Assembly (NCBI GenBank): GCA_028711965.1
Contig: JAQTRD010000030.1
Span: 1 to 6,047 of the forward strand
DNA: 6,047 nt
Direction: 5' to 3'
DNA from: Candidatus Colwelliibacteriota bacterium
GTDB lineage: Bacteria; Patescibacteriota; Minisyncoccia; UBA6257; Colwellbacteraceae
How positions within the stretch are numbered: the first letter of the stretch is position 1; the number at the start of each line of letters is the position of its first letter. Positions 1 through 5,947 of this stretch are shown piece after piece. The notes under the pieces are model-generated. The model searched no databases, was not told the origin of the DNA, and worked only from the letters and a program-made list of their open reading frames with translations. Position numbers and translations under genes: made by a program.

Positions 1-1
1 G

Positions 2-433
2 GCCGATCCGGAAAACGAATCTTATTTTTCCGAGAATCTGGCCGTGTTCAAAGAGAAAGCCGACGAGGCTGATCTTGAAATAAGGGAGACTCTCGCTCCT
101 TATGAAGGGAGAGAGATTGTTACTTTTCACGACGCATGGGGTTATTTTGCCGAAGAATACGGTCTTAAAGTTGTTGCGTCATTTGAGCCTTTTCCGGGAG
201 ACGAGCCTACTCCGGGATATTTAAAGGACTTGTCGGATGCGGTTAAGGAGAAGAATATCGGAGTTATTTTTTCCGAGCCTGCATTTTCGGCTGATTCGGT
301 CAGGGCATTCACCTCGGATCTCGGAATTAATCTTTTTGTCTTGTATCCGGCGGAAGAATATTCTTCGCAGGCGACCTTCATTGAAACTATGGTCTATAAT
401 GCGAAGACCATCGCTGAAGCGCTCTCGGAATAG
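2..433 (+). CDS. znuA: Zinc-type ABC transporter substrate-binding protein, C-terminal part (5' end outside window)
   Basis: This frame is open from the first bases, so the gene begins upstream; the GTG at 44 is internal, because the codons before it already match the family (DPEN...Y..N...F). The visible 143 residues are the C-terminal lobe of a cluster A-I metal-binding protein (ZnuA/AdcA/TroA family), which captures metal outside the membrane and hands it to the permease. TFHDAWGYF (visible residues about 41-49) carries the histidine that is the third metal ligand in zinc proteins; manganese proteins usually have Glu there. SEPAFS and VLYPAEE follow, and a Glu in the second aligns roughly with the fourth acidic ligand of AdcA. 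The protein ends in the usual final helix (YNAKTIAEAL). The first two His ligands, any His-rich loop and the signal peptide lie outside the window. znuC starts 9 nt downstream. Zinc over manganese is inferred from the His ligand and the neighbours. Confidence 0.9.
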   Translation, partial: ADPENESYFSENLAVFKEKADEADLEIRETLAPYEGREIVTFHDAWGYFAEEYGLKVVASFEPFPGDEPTPGYLKDLSDAVKEKNIGVIFSEPAFSADSVRAFTSDLGINLFVLYPAEEYSSQATFIETMVYNAKTIAEALSE

Positions 434-442
434 GATTATCTT

Positions 443-1177
443 ATGATGAAACAGCAAGCAATAGTTCTTGAAGCACGAGACATCGGCGTCGAGATCGAAG
501 GAAATGTCATATTGAACGGCATCAGTTTTTCGGTTTTCGAAAAAGAGATCGTTGCCTTAATCGGTCCGAATGGCGCCGGCAAGACGACTTTTTTAAAGGC
601 TGTTTTAGGACTTATTCCTTATACTGGCCGGATATCCCTTTTTGGAGGAGAAAAGTCTTTTCTTCCCGGAGAGATCGGCTTTGTACCGCAGAGATTTTCA
701 ATAGACAGAAGTTTTCCCATAACCGTGCGTGAATTTTTGTCTCTTATTAACAAACGAAAAGGGGATGAAGAGGTTCTCAAAGAATTGGGCGTTCACCGGA
801 TATATGACAGGATGATGGGATCTCTCTCCGGCGGAGAAATGCAAAGAGTTCTTGTTGCGGGCGTAATTGCTTCCCGTCCCAGACTTTTACTTCTTGACGA
901 GGCAGTAAGCGGTATCGATGCCGAGGGAGCGAAAAATTTCTACGAGATGATAAAAATGGCTCGAGATCGTTATGGGATGGCTGTGATAATGATTTCTCAC
1001 GAGATAAACATTGTTTATAATTTTGCAGACAAGGTCGTTTGTTTGAATAAAGATATGGTTTGTTTCGGGAATCCCGCTTCGGCGCTTACTCCCGGAACGA
1101 TAGAAAAATTATACGGCGGAGAAGCAAGTTTTGAGCCGCGGCAACCCCATCATCACTATCATGGAAACGATAATTGA
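443..1177 (+). CDS. znuC: Zinc/metal ABC transporter ATP-binding protein
   Basis: This 244-residue ATPase is the cytosolic motor of the importer. All nucleotide-binding motifs are present: Walker A GPNGAGKT (41-48), Q-loop Gln83 (VPQRF), signature LSGGEMQ (128-134), Walker B LLLLDE (148-153, catalytic Glu153), the D-loop around SGID (156-159) and switch His186 (SHE). Length and motif spacing fit ZnuC/MntB-type ATPases. The C-terminus has a His cluster, HHHYH (236-240), a kind of tail often seen in zinc-linked ATPases and possibly metal-binding. Translation may start at ATG 443 or at the adjacent ATG 446; an AGGA at 432-435, overlapping the znuA stop, lies 7 nt before the first, which favours 443. 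The gene overlaps the permease start by 17 nt. It ends with TGA. The transporter class is certain; the substrate zinc is inferred from the His ligand in the binding protein and from this tail. Confidence 0.93.
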   Translation: MMKQQAIVLEARDIGVEIEGNVILNGISFSVFEKEIVALIGPNGAGKTTFLKAVLGLIPYTGRISLFGGEKSFLPGEIGFVPQRFSIDRSFPITVREFLSLINKRKGDEEVLKELGVHRIYDRMMGSLSGGEMQRVLVAGVIASRPRLLLLDEAVSGIDAEGAKNFYEMIKMARDRYGMAVIMISHEINIVYNFADKVVCLNKDMVCFGNPASALTPGTIEKLYGGEASFEPRQPHHHYHGNDN

Positions 1178-1979
1178 AATACTTTCATACCCTTTTATGC
1201 AAAGGGCTGTTATTGCCGCCGTTGTTCTCGGCGCCGTACTGGCTTTCATCGGCATATTTGTTTCGCTTAGGAGGATGTCTTTTTTCGGCGACGGAATCGC
1301 TCATGCTTCTCTTTCAGGAGTGGCAATCGGCATTATATTCGGATTCAGCCCGCTCATCGTTGCCGTTCTGGTAAGCGCTTTTTTTGCCGTTATCATTTAC
1401 CTTCTTGAAGAAAGAACGCGAATATCCGCGGATGCGGTTATCGGAATTATATTCACGGCAGGAATGGCTCTCGGCGCGCTTCTTATAAGCCTTAAAAGCG
1501 GATATCAGCCGGAGCTAATAAGCTATCTCTTCGGCAATATTCTTACGATTACTTCTTCCGAACTCATTTTTGTTTCCGCCATCGCTCTTGTGATCGGGAC
1601 AATTGTCTTTTTTTGGCGCAAGAAGCTTCTCCTTCTATCCCTCAACGAGGACTTGGCAAAAGTGTCGGGAATAAACCCGGGCATATACAAGCTCGCCTTA
1701 TATATTTTTATCGCTGTTGCGACTGTTCTGGGTATAAAGATTTTAGGTATCGTGCTTGTTTCAGCCGTTCTTATTATTCCCGTTTCTGCCGCAAAACTTG
1801 TGAGTTCCTCGTTTAGAGGGCTGTCGATTATTTCCGTAATTATTTCAGAGATAATAATGATAGGAGGAATAATTTCCTCTCTGGTTCTCAATACGCCGAC
1901 AGGAGCGACAATAGTCCTTTTCGGAACCATTCTTTTCGGAATGATGTTCTCTTTCTATTCGGTTCGCGGAAAGAGATAA
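1161..1979 (+). CDS. znuB: Zinc/metal ABC transporter permease (ABC-3 family)
   Basis: This 272-residue integral membrane protein forms the translocation path for the metal. The opening, ILSYPFMQRA, and the block SLRRMSFFGDGIAHASLSGVAIG (about 35-57) are hallmarks of ZnuB/MntC/TroC permeases. Hydrophobic segments lie near 16-36, 48-60, 63-83, 92-110, 134-151, 177-210, 222-242 and 248-266, as expected for this family. LNEDLAKVSGI (161-171) fits the cytoplasmic coupling region that meets the ATPase. I chose ATG 1161 because the homologous N-terminus begins just before the YPFMQRA block. It overlaps znuC by 17 nt and has no clear Shine-Dalgarno sequence, so translation is probably coupled. A TTG at 1131 in the same frame has GGAG 9 nt upstream and would add ten non-family residues; I consider it less likely. 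No clear terminator follows the TAA stop. Confidence 0.93.
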   Translation: METIIEILSYPFMQRAVIAAVVLGAVLAFIGIFVSLRRMSFFGDGIAHASLSGVAIGIIFGFSPLIVAVLVSAFFAVIIYLLEERTRISADAVIGIIFTAGMALGALLISLKSGYQPELISYLFGNILTITSSELIFVSAIALVIGTIVFFWRKKLLLLSLNEDLAKVSGINPGIYKLALYIFIAVATVLGIKILGIVLVSAVLIIPVSAAKLVSSSFRGLSIISVIISEIIMIGGIISSLVLNTPTGATIVLFGTILFGMMFSFYSVRGKR

Positions 1980-1985
1980 GCGGCA

Positions 1986-2015
1986 TTTCGACGACAGGCT
2001 CAGATTTGCTATAAT
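1986..2015 (+). promoter_or_regulatory. Extended -10 promoter for the SIMPL-GerMN-methyltransferase unit
   Basis: In the 64-bp gap after znuB there is a consensus TATAAT at 2010-2015, preceded by TG at 2007-2008 (TGC-TATAAT, an extended -10). A -35 box is poor: TTTCGA at 1986-1991 is 18 bp upstream and matches TTGACA at only three positions. Such promoters are known to work through the extended -10. Transcription would start near 2021-2023, giving a leader of about 21 nt without a visible Shine-Dalgarno sequence. A weaker TATACA at 2027-2032 could give an almost leaderless transcript. The sigma-70-like match is seen directly; activity is inferred. Confidence 0.6.
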
Positions 2016-2043
2016 CAAACGGTCGTTATACAAAAACTATCAA

Positions 2044-2835
2044 ATGAACAAATATATTAAAGACGGGTTAGGCGTTGCCGGTATTGTGTTTGGTGTTGCA
2101 GTCGGATGGGCGGCTATCGGAATGTCAGGCGCCTATTCAAAGTCAATTGAGCCATCATCTTACAGAAGTTTCTCGGTATCGGCCGAAGGAGAAGAGGTCT
2201 CGGTTCCGGATGTAGCCGAGTTTTCCTTTTCGGTTATAACGGAAGGAGGGAAGGATCTTGCGGCTTTAAGAGACGAGAATGCGGAGAAAGTAAACGGGGC
2301 TGTTGAATTCATTAAATCCAACGAAGTTGACGCAAAAGACATTAAGACATCTTCTTACCAAGTAACGCCGCGTTACGAAACGTCAGATTGCTATACGGTA
2401 TACTCGAGCGGAAGAACATGTCCTCCTCCCCAGATAGTCGGTTATACGGTGACTTCTTCGTCCACCGTAAAGATAAGGGACTTCGCCAAAGTCGGAAAAT
2501 TGCTTTCCGGAGTGGTTGAAAACGGCGCGAATTCCGTATCCGGCCTTTCATTCAAAATAGACGACAGGACTGTTGTTGAAGCCAAGGCTAGAGATAAAGC
2601 AATAGCAAAAGCTATGGAACAGGCCAAGTCAATTTCTTCGGCTGCCGGTTTTAAAGTAGGCAAGCTGATATCAATTAACGATAGCAGGTATTATCCAACG
2701 TACGGAGTAACTTCTTATTCAAAGGATTCCGTACTGGGTATGGGCGGAATCGAAGAATCTGTTCCTTCTCCCGTCATTGAGCCGGGATCGGAAACTGTTA
2801 AGGTAACAGTGACGATGACTTACGAAATCAGATAA
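2044..2835 (+). CDS. SIMPL domain-containing (DUF541) exported, membrane-anchored protein
   Basis: This 263-residue protein starts with a short charged end (MNKYIKDG) and one hydrophobic segment (about 8-30), so it is probably a signal-anchored protein facing outside. The remainder is a SIMPL/DUF541 domain: SFSVSAEGEEVSVPDVAEFSFSV-like opening (43-64), DLAALRDENAEKVNGAVEFIK (71-91), KDIKTSSYQVTPRYE (99-112), GYTVTSSSTVKIRD (133-146), ARDKAIAKAMEQAKSISSAAGFKVGKLISI (182-211) and a closing beta strand VKVTVTMTYEI (252-262). Known relatives include BP26/OMP28 of Brucella and mammalian SIMPL; no biochemical role is established for bacterial members. Cys116 and Cys126 flank a short loop and are the only cysteines, so they may form a disulfide outside the cell. 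The residues around 215-248 are Tyr/Ser/Pro/Gly-rich and look flexible. There is no Shine-Dalgarno sequence before ATG 2044. The next gene begins 4 nt after the stop. Confidence 0.9.
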   Translation: MNKYIKDGLGVAGIVFGVAVGWAAIGMSGAYSKSIEPSSYRSFSVSAEGEEVSVPDVAEFSFSVITEGGKDLAALRDENAEKVNGAVEFIKSNEVDAKDIKTSSYQVTPRYETSDCYTVYSSGRTCPPPQIVGYTVTSSSTVKIRDFAKVGKLLSGVVENGANSVSGLSFKIDDRTVVEAKARDKAIAKAMEQAKSISSAAGFKVGKLISINDSRYYPTYGVTSYSKDSVLGMGGIEESVPSPVIEPGSETVKVTVTMTYEIR

Positions 2836-2839
2836 GAGG

Positions 2840-3865
2840 ATGAATAAGGATCTGATTAAAACGCTTGTTGTATTGGGGCTTGTAATTGCCGGAATGGCTA
2901 TAAGCATCGTTTTTTTCACAAGGCCGAAAGAATCGGGGAAAACAAGCGAGTCATCGGAAGTAACGGAAACAAAAAGCGCAATCGAGACTGAAATCGAAGG
3001 GCCGTTTTCCAAAGAAGGGGATATAACGGCAATTTCTTCGGATACCATTGCCATCTCAACCGATGAAGGAGAATTAAGAGCGAGATCATCGGAAGCCGTG
3101 ATAAAGAATGAAGAAGGAGAGACCAGTGATTATTCTTATCTGGCTCGCGGCGTTCGCGTTTCTGTAAAAGGGGAGGCGGGAGTGTTGTATGAGATAAAAG
3201 TCGTTTCTTCTCCGGATGTTGTTGTCTTTTCTCCAAACAGGAATGATCCGGTAGGACTGATATTCAAAATCGACGGTGCGGCAAAAACTGATAAAGGAGA
3301 TCTTTCCGTTGAAGTGAAGAACCGCCGGACGGGTCGGGTGTATCTGGAATCAAGCGCAGCAGTCAATGGCAACAGGTATGGGGCGTTTTCTTTTCCGGTA
3401 AACCTTTCTTCAGCTCTCGATATAATGGACGGCGATACAGTAGATATCAAATTCTCTCACGAAGAGGGAGCGGCGGCTTTCGAGACGCACTTCCGTTACG
3501 CGGGAGGCATGGCTTCCAAAATAAAAGTGTACTTTGTGCGGAGCGGAAACTGCGCTCTGACGCCGGTTGACCGATTGATTGACTCTTCAAAATCATCCGT
3601 GCGCGAAGGCATCGAAGAAATAATCAGGGGGCCTTCAGCCGAAGAAAAGAAGACGGGACTCACGACCGCTCTTACGTCGACTGTCAAAATCAGATCGCTT
3701 AATTTAAAAGACGGAATAGTTACGGTGGATTTCAGTTCCGACGTGCTGAAGAGCGCCGCTTGCGGCATTTCTTATGTAAGGCAACAAATAACAAGGACCA
3801 TACTTCAGTTTCCGGGTGTCTCCGAAGTGTCTATTATGGTAAACGGGGAAGAAGGCCGCTTATAA
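2840..3865 (+). CDS. Membrane-anchored protein with OB-like, Gmad2 and GerMN domains
   Basis: This 341-residue protein has a positively charged start, one hydrophobic anchor (about 8-26) and a Ser/Thr/Glu-rich linker (30-58). Residues 59-123 look like a small beta-barrel (GDITAISSDTIAIST..., then GVRVSVKGEAG); I compare it only loosely with OB/DUF5666-type folds. Residues about 126-222 read as Gmad2, an immunoglobulin-like domain (VVVFSPNRNDPVGLIFKIDGAA, with NGNRYGAFSFPV later). Residues 227-338 are a GerMN domain: IKVYFV, LTPVDRLI, GIEEIIRGPSAEEKKTGLTTAL, GIVTVDFSSDV, QQITRTILQFPGVSEVSIMVNGE. GerMN is named after the spore germination protein GerM, but it also occurs in non-sporulating bacteria, probably as an envelope domain; nothing here suggests sporulation. 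The two cysteines, Cys238 and Cys308, both lie in GerMN. GAGG at 2836-2839 abuts the ATG and is too close to be a normal Shine-Dalgarno site, so initiation is probably coupled to the gene upstream. Confidence 0.87.
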   Translation: MNKDLIKTLVVLGLVIAGMAISIVFFTRPKESGKTSESSEVTETKSAIETEIEGPFSKEGDITAISSDTIAISTDEGELRARSSEAVIKNEEGETSDYSYLARGVRVSVKGEAGVLYEIKVVSSPDVVVFSPNRNDPVGLIFKIDGAAKTDKGDLSVEVKNRRTGRVYLESSAAVNGNRYGAFSFPVNLSSALDIMDGDTVDIKFSHEEGAAAFETHFRYAGGMASKIKVYFVRSGNCALTPVDRLIDSSKSSVREGIEEIIRGPSAEEKKTGLTTALTSTVKIRSLNLKDGIVTVDFSSDVLKSAACGISYVRQQITRTILQFPGVSEVSIMVNGEEGRL

Positions 3866-3872
3866 GCAGAAA

Positions 3873-4625
3873 ATGAAAAAAGACACTTCTTGGGGACGGG
3901 TCGCCGGCTGGTACGGTGAAAAAACGGGCGAAGAAAAGGGATACCAACAGAGCCTGATTTTGCCGAACGCGCTTCGAATGATCGGAGCGAAGAAAGGGGA
4001 AATAATTTTGGATCTTGCTTGCGGAGAAGGCTTTATAAGCCGCCGCCTCTCTGATCTGGGAGCGGACGTTTACGGAGTCGATATCTCTCCAGAACTTATT
4101 GCGATGGCGCGCAAACGCGCTCCAAAGGCGAAATTTTCGGTGTCTCCCGCCGAAGATATGAACTATTTTGAAAACGGTTTTTTTGATAAGGCGATTATGG
4201 CGCTTGCCGCCCAAAATATCGACGATTTTCCGGCGGCAATGAAAGAATGTTCGCGGGTTATGAGGAAAGGCGGGAGGCTGATTTTAATTTTAAACCATCC
4301 CTGTTTTCGGATACCGAAGAATTCCTCTTGGGGATTTGACGACCAATCAGGCATTCAGTACAGGAGAATCGACCGCTATCTCTCCGAAACAAGAGAAGAA
4401 ATCGATATGTATCCCGGATCGGACAAAAAGGAAGTAACGTTTTCTTTTCACCGCCCTCTCCAGTATTATCTTAAGATTTTTTCCAAGTCCGGTTTTTGCG
4501 TGTCGAGACTTGAAGAGTGGAATTCCGGGAAGACAAGCCAGCCGGGGAAGAGAGCGGCGGCGGAAAATCGAGCCCGAAAGGAAATACCTCTTTTTATGGC
4601 GCTTGAGTGCGTGAAAATGTCATGA
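3873..4625 (+). CDS. Class I SAM-dependent methyltransferase, substrate unknown
   Basis: This 250-residue protein has no signal peptide and should be cytosolic. It carries the SAM-binding fold: motif I ILDLACGEG (45-53), the acidic residue ending beta 2 in GVDIS (Asp70), the AED stretch at 93-95, a post-II region FDKAIMALAAQNIDDF (104-119), and the strand GGRLILILNHPCFRIP (133-148). The C-terminal half has a recognisable set of blocks: NHPCFRIP, SSWGFD (151-156), YRRIDRYL (163-170), FHRPLQYYL (192-200) and AENRARKEIPLFMAL (230-244). I associate this arrangement with a methyltransferase group common in candidate phyla radiation genomes; its substrate is not known to me. It starts 7 nt after the GerMN gene with no good Shine-Dalgarno sequence, so it is likely co-transcribed. 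UbiE/MenG-like function is a weaker alternative, since motif I is similar but the C-terminal blocks are not typical of that family. Confidence 0.85.
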   Translation: MKKDTSWGRVAGWYGEKTGEEKGYQQSLILPNALRMIGAKKGEIILDLACGEGFISRRLSDLGADVYGVDISPELIAMARKRAPKAKFSVSPAEDMNYFENGFFDKAIMALAAQNIDDFPAAMKECSRVMRKGGRLILILNHPCFRIPKNSSWGFDDQSGIQYRRIDRYLSETREEIDMYPGSDKKEVTFSFHRPLQYYLKIFSKSGFCVSRLEEWNSGKTSQPGKRAAAENRARKEIPLFMALECVKMS

Positions 4626-4627
4626 AC

Positions 4628-4672
4628 GTTGGAATTGTGGGAAGTATTAGAACTGTGGGAGTTGTTGGAATT
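4628..4672 (+). repeat. Nine-base imperfect tandem repeat (5 units)
   Basis: Five 9-bp units stand head to tail: GTTGGAATT, GTGGGAAGT, ATTAGAACT, GTGGGAGTT and GTTGGAATT. The first and last are identical, and positions 2, 5, 6 and 9 are invariant. The tract starts 3 nt after the methyltransferase TGA. The unit is a multiple of three, so the tract stays open in frame: an ATG at 4622 overlapping the stop (ATGA) opens a 29-codon ORF ending with TAA at 4709-4711. That ORF would encode MNVGIVGSIRTVGVVGILKS followed by QNEKAIIEF. I do not call it a gene, because the frame is a simple consequence of the period. Confidence 0.75.
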
Positions 4673-4712
4673 CTAAAATCTCAAAACGAGAAGGCGATTA
4701 TTGAATTTTAAG

Positions 4713-4729
4713 ACGGTATAGGATACCGT
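4713..4729. promoter_or_regulatory. Perfect 7-bp inverted repeat with 3-nt spacer at the queA start
   Basis: ACGGTAT (4713-4719) and ATACCGT (4723-4729) are exact reverse complements around AGG. As RNA this is a 7-bp hairpin with a triloop; as DNA it is an operator-like palindrome. It holds an AGGA (4720-4723) and runs into the GTG at 4728. A short T run (4732-4735) follows, but the stem is AT-rich and short, so terminator activity would be weak. The symmetry is certain; the role is not known. Confidence 0.5.
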
Positions 4730-4742
4730 GCTTTTACTGACT

Positions 4743-5807
4743 ATGACGGAAGAAGAATTTAAAAGAGAACTGGCGTTTTATGACTACGATTATCCGGAAG
4801 AACTGATAGCGACCTCTCCGGCATCTCCTCGGGACAGCGCCAGGCTGATGGTCGTTTCAAAGGAGGGAAAGGTAAAAGATATCGCGACGTTTGCGGATAT
4901 CGTGAAATTTCTGCCTAAAAATTCTCTTTTGGTTTTTAACGACACGAAAGTCGTTCCGGCGAGGCTGACTCTTAAGAAAGGAAGCGGTGGAAGGGTCAGG
5001 GTAATATGTATTTCAATTAACGGCGGAATAATCCGCGTTATGGCGGACAGGAAAGTTTCAATCGGGGAAAAGCTTATATCCGAATCCGGTTATTATTTTA
5101 TCGCAATGGGGAGAGAAGAAAGATATCTTCTCGTAAAACCTTTTTCTCCGTCAGGAGAGGAATTGCTTCTGGATGAAAAGTTGCTTGACGAGCTGCTTTT
5201 CAAAATAGGGGAGACGCCCCTCCCTCCTTATATAAAGAATTCTCCTCTTTCAGAGGAGGATCGCCGCGAAGAGTATCAGTCGGTATTTGCAAAAGAGAGC
5301 GGGTCTATCGCCGCTCCGACCGCTTCTCTCCACTTTACGGACGAACTTTTAGCAAGGATAAAAGCGGCCGGGCATGAAATAGTCTTCGTGACCCTTCATG
5401 TGGGCTTGGGAACATTTGCCCCTTTAACGAAAAAAAATATTTTATCAGGCAGACTGCATACCGAAAAGTACGAAATAAGCGAAGAGGCGGCAAAAAAAAT
5501 AATGGATGCCAAAAAGGAAAAAAGAAGAATAATTGCCGTCGGCACAACTTCCGTAAGAACTCTGGAGTCTTCATTCGTTGACGGGAAAGTGACATCGGGA
5601 AAGCAAGAGACGCATCTTTTTATCCGTCTGGGATATGAATTTAAAATCGTTGACGGCATAATAACGAATTTTCATATTCCGAGATCAAGCCTTCTTATGC
5701 TTGTATCGGCCTTTATCGGCAAAGAAGAGACTATCAGCCTGTACAGTCGGGCGATTAAAGATAATTTCAGACTATTCTCATTCGGAGACGGGATGATTAT
5801 TACGTGA
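4743..5807 (+). CDS. queA: S-adenosylmethionine:tRNA ribosyltransferase-isomerase
   Basis: QueA moves the ribosyl part of SAM onto preQ1 at position 34 of tRNAs for Asn, Asp, His and Tyr, making epoxyqueuosine. The full family pattern is here (numbered from ATG 4743, 354 residues): YDYPEELIATSP (14-25) and PRDSARLMV (29-37), LLVFNDTKVVPARL (62-75), GETPLPPYIK (156-165), YQSVFAKESGSIAAPTASLHFT (178-199), HVGLGTFAP (219-227), LHTEKYEIS (238-246), IIAVGTTSVRTLES (263-276), then GYEFKIVDGIITNFHIPRSSLLMLVSAF (297-324) and FSFGDGMII (345-353). ATG 4743 gives an N-terminus like that of relatives; GTG 4728, in frame, has AGGA 4 nt upstream and would add five hydrophobic residues, so it remains possible. 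The gene ends in tandem stops, TGA then TAA. It lies 117 nt after the methyltransferase. No preQ1 riboswitch is visible before it. Confidence 0.96.
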   Translation: MTEEEFKRELAFYDYDYPEELIATSPASPRDSARLMVVSKEGKVKDIATFADIVKFLPKNSLLVFNDTKVVPARLTLKKGSGGRVRVICISINGGIIRVMADRKVSIGEKLISESGYYFIAMGREERYLLVKPFSPSGEELLLDEKLLDELLFKIGETPLPPYIKNSPLSEEDRREEYQSVFAKESGSIAAPTASLHFTDELLARIKAAGHEIVFVTLHVGLGTFAPLTKKNILSGRLHTEKYEISEEAAKKIMDAKKEKRRIIAVGTTSVRTLESSFVDGKVTSGKQETHLFIRLGYEFKIVDGIITNFHIPRSSLLMLVSAFIGKEETISLYSRAIKDNFRLFSFGDGMIIT

Positions 5808-5914
5808 TAAACGTGATGAATAAGGGATCGCTCCGCTATCTATTTCATCGGCAGAGCGGGATATGTTCTAAATACGCGAATTGAATGAACTTCTATTTAT
5901 TAACAGCATAAAAA

Positions 5915-5923
5915 TGTTACAAT
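5915..5923 (+). promoter_or_regulatory. Probable extended -10 promoter for the last gene
   Basis: TG at 5915-5916 followed by T and TACAAT (5918-5923) makes an extended -10 with five of six consensus bases. No good -35 stands at 16-18 bp; TTAACA at 5900-5905 is similar to TTGACA but only 12 bp away. The element overlaps an inverted repeat, TAACA (5901-5905) and TGTTA (5915-5919), which could bind a regulator or be chance in AT-rich DNA. The 140-bp gap it lies in contains no gene that I can support. Confidence 0.45.
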
Positions 5924-5947
5924 TATGACAATAATTCAATAAAGGAA

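Noticed and set aside
1523..1930. Antisense open frame of 135 codons opposite znuB
   Set aside because: The sense strand matches the ABC-3 permease family throughout. The antisense peptide has no recognisable domain and arises from codon bias.
1980..2043. Zur/Fur-type operator between znuB and the SIMPL gene
   Set aside because: Only short, weak symmetry (GATT...AATC around the -10) is present, and nothing resembles a full Zur box. Regulation of the zinc genes would be expected upstream of znuA, outside the window.
2719..3236. Antisense frames opposite the SIMPL and GerMN genes
   Set aside because: They are Ser/Leu/Arg-rich shadows of the sense codons, and the sense domains are clear.
2840..3865. 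Sporulation or germination role from the GerMN domain
   Set aside because: GerMN is found widely in non-sporulating bacteria, and no spore gene is nearby.
3834..4214. Antisense open frame of 126 codons across the GerMN/methyltransferase junction
   Set aside because: It covers two well-supported sense genes and the methyltransferase SAM motif, and has no family features of its own.
4626..4742. preQ1 riboswitch before queA
   Set aside because: I could not find the short C-rich loop and A-rich tail of a preQ1-I pseudoknot. The only structure is the simple 7-bp hairpin.
5829..5859. Stem-loop after queA as its terminator
   Set aside because: Only 5-bp pairings are possible (CGCTC/GAGCG or CCGCT/AGCGG), with a long loop and no T run, so it is too weak to call.
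5816..5884. 22-codon ORF after queA (MNKGSLRYLF...)
   Set aside because: It has no ribosome site and no recognisable pattern, and short ORFs like this are expected by chance.
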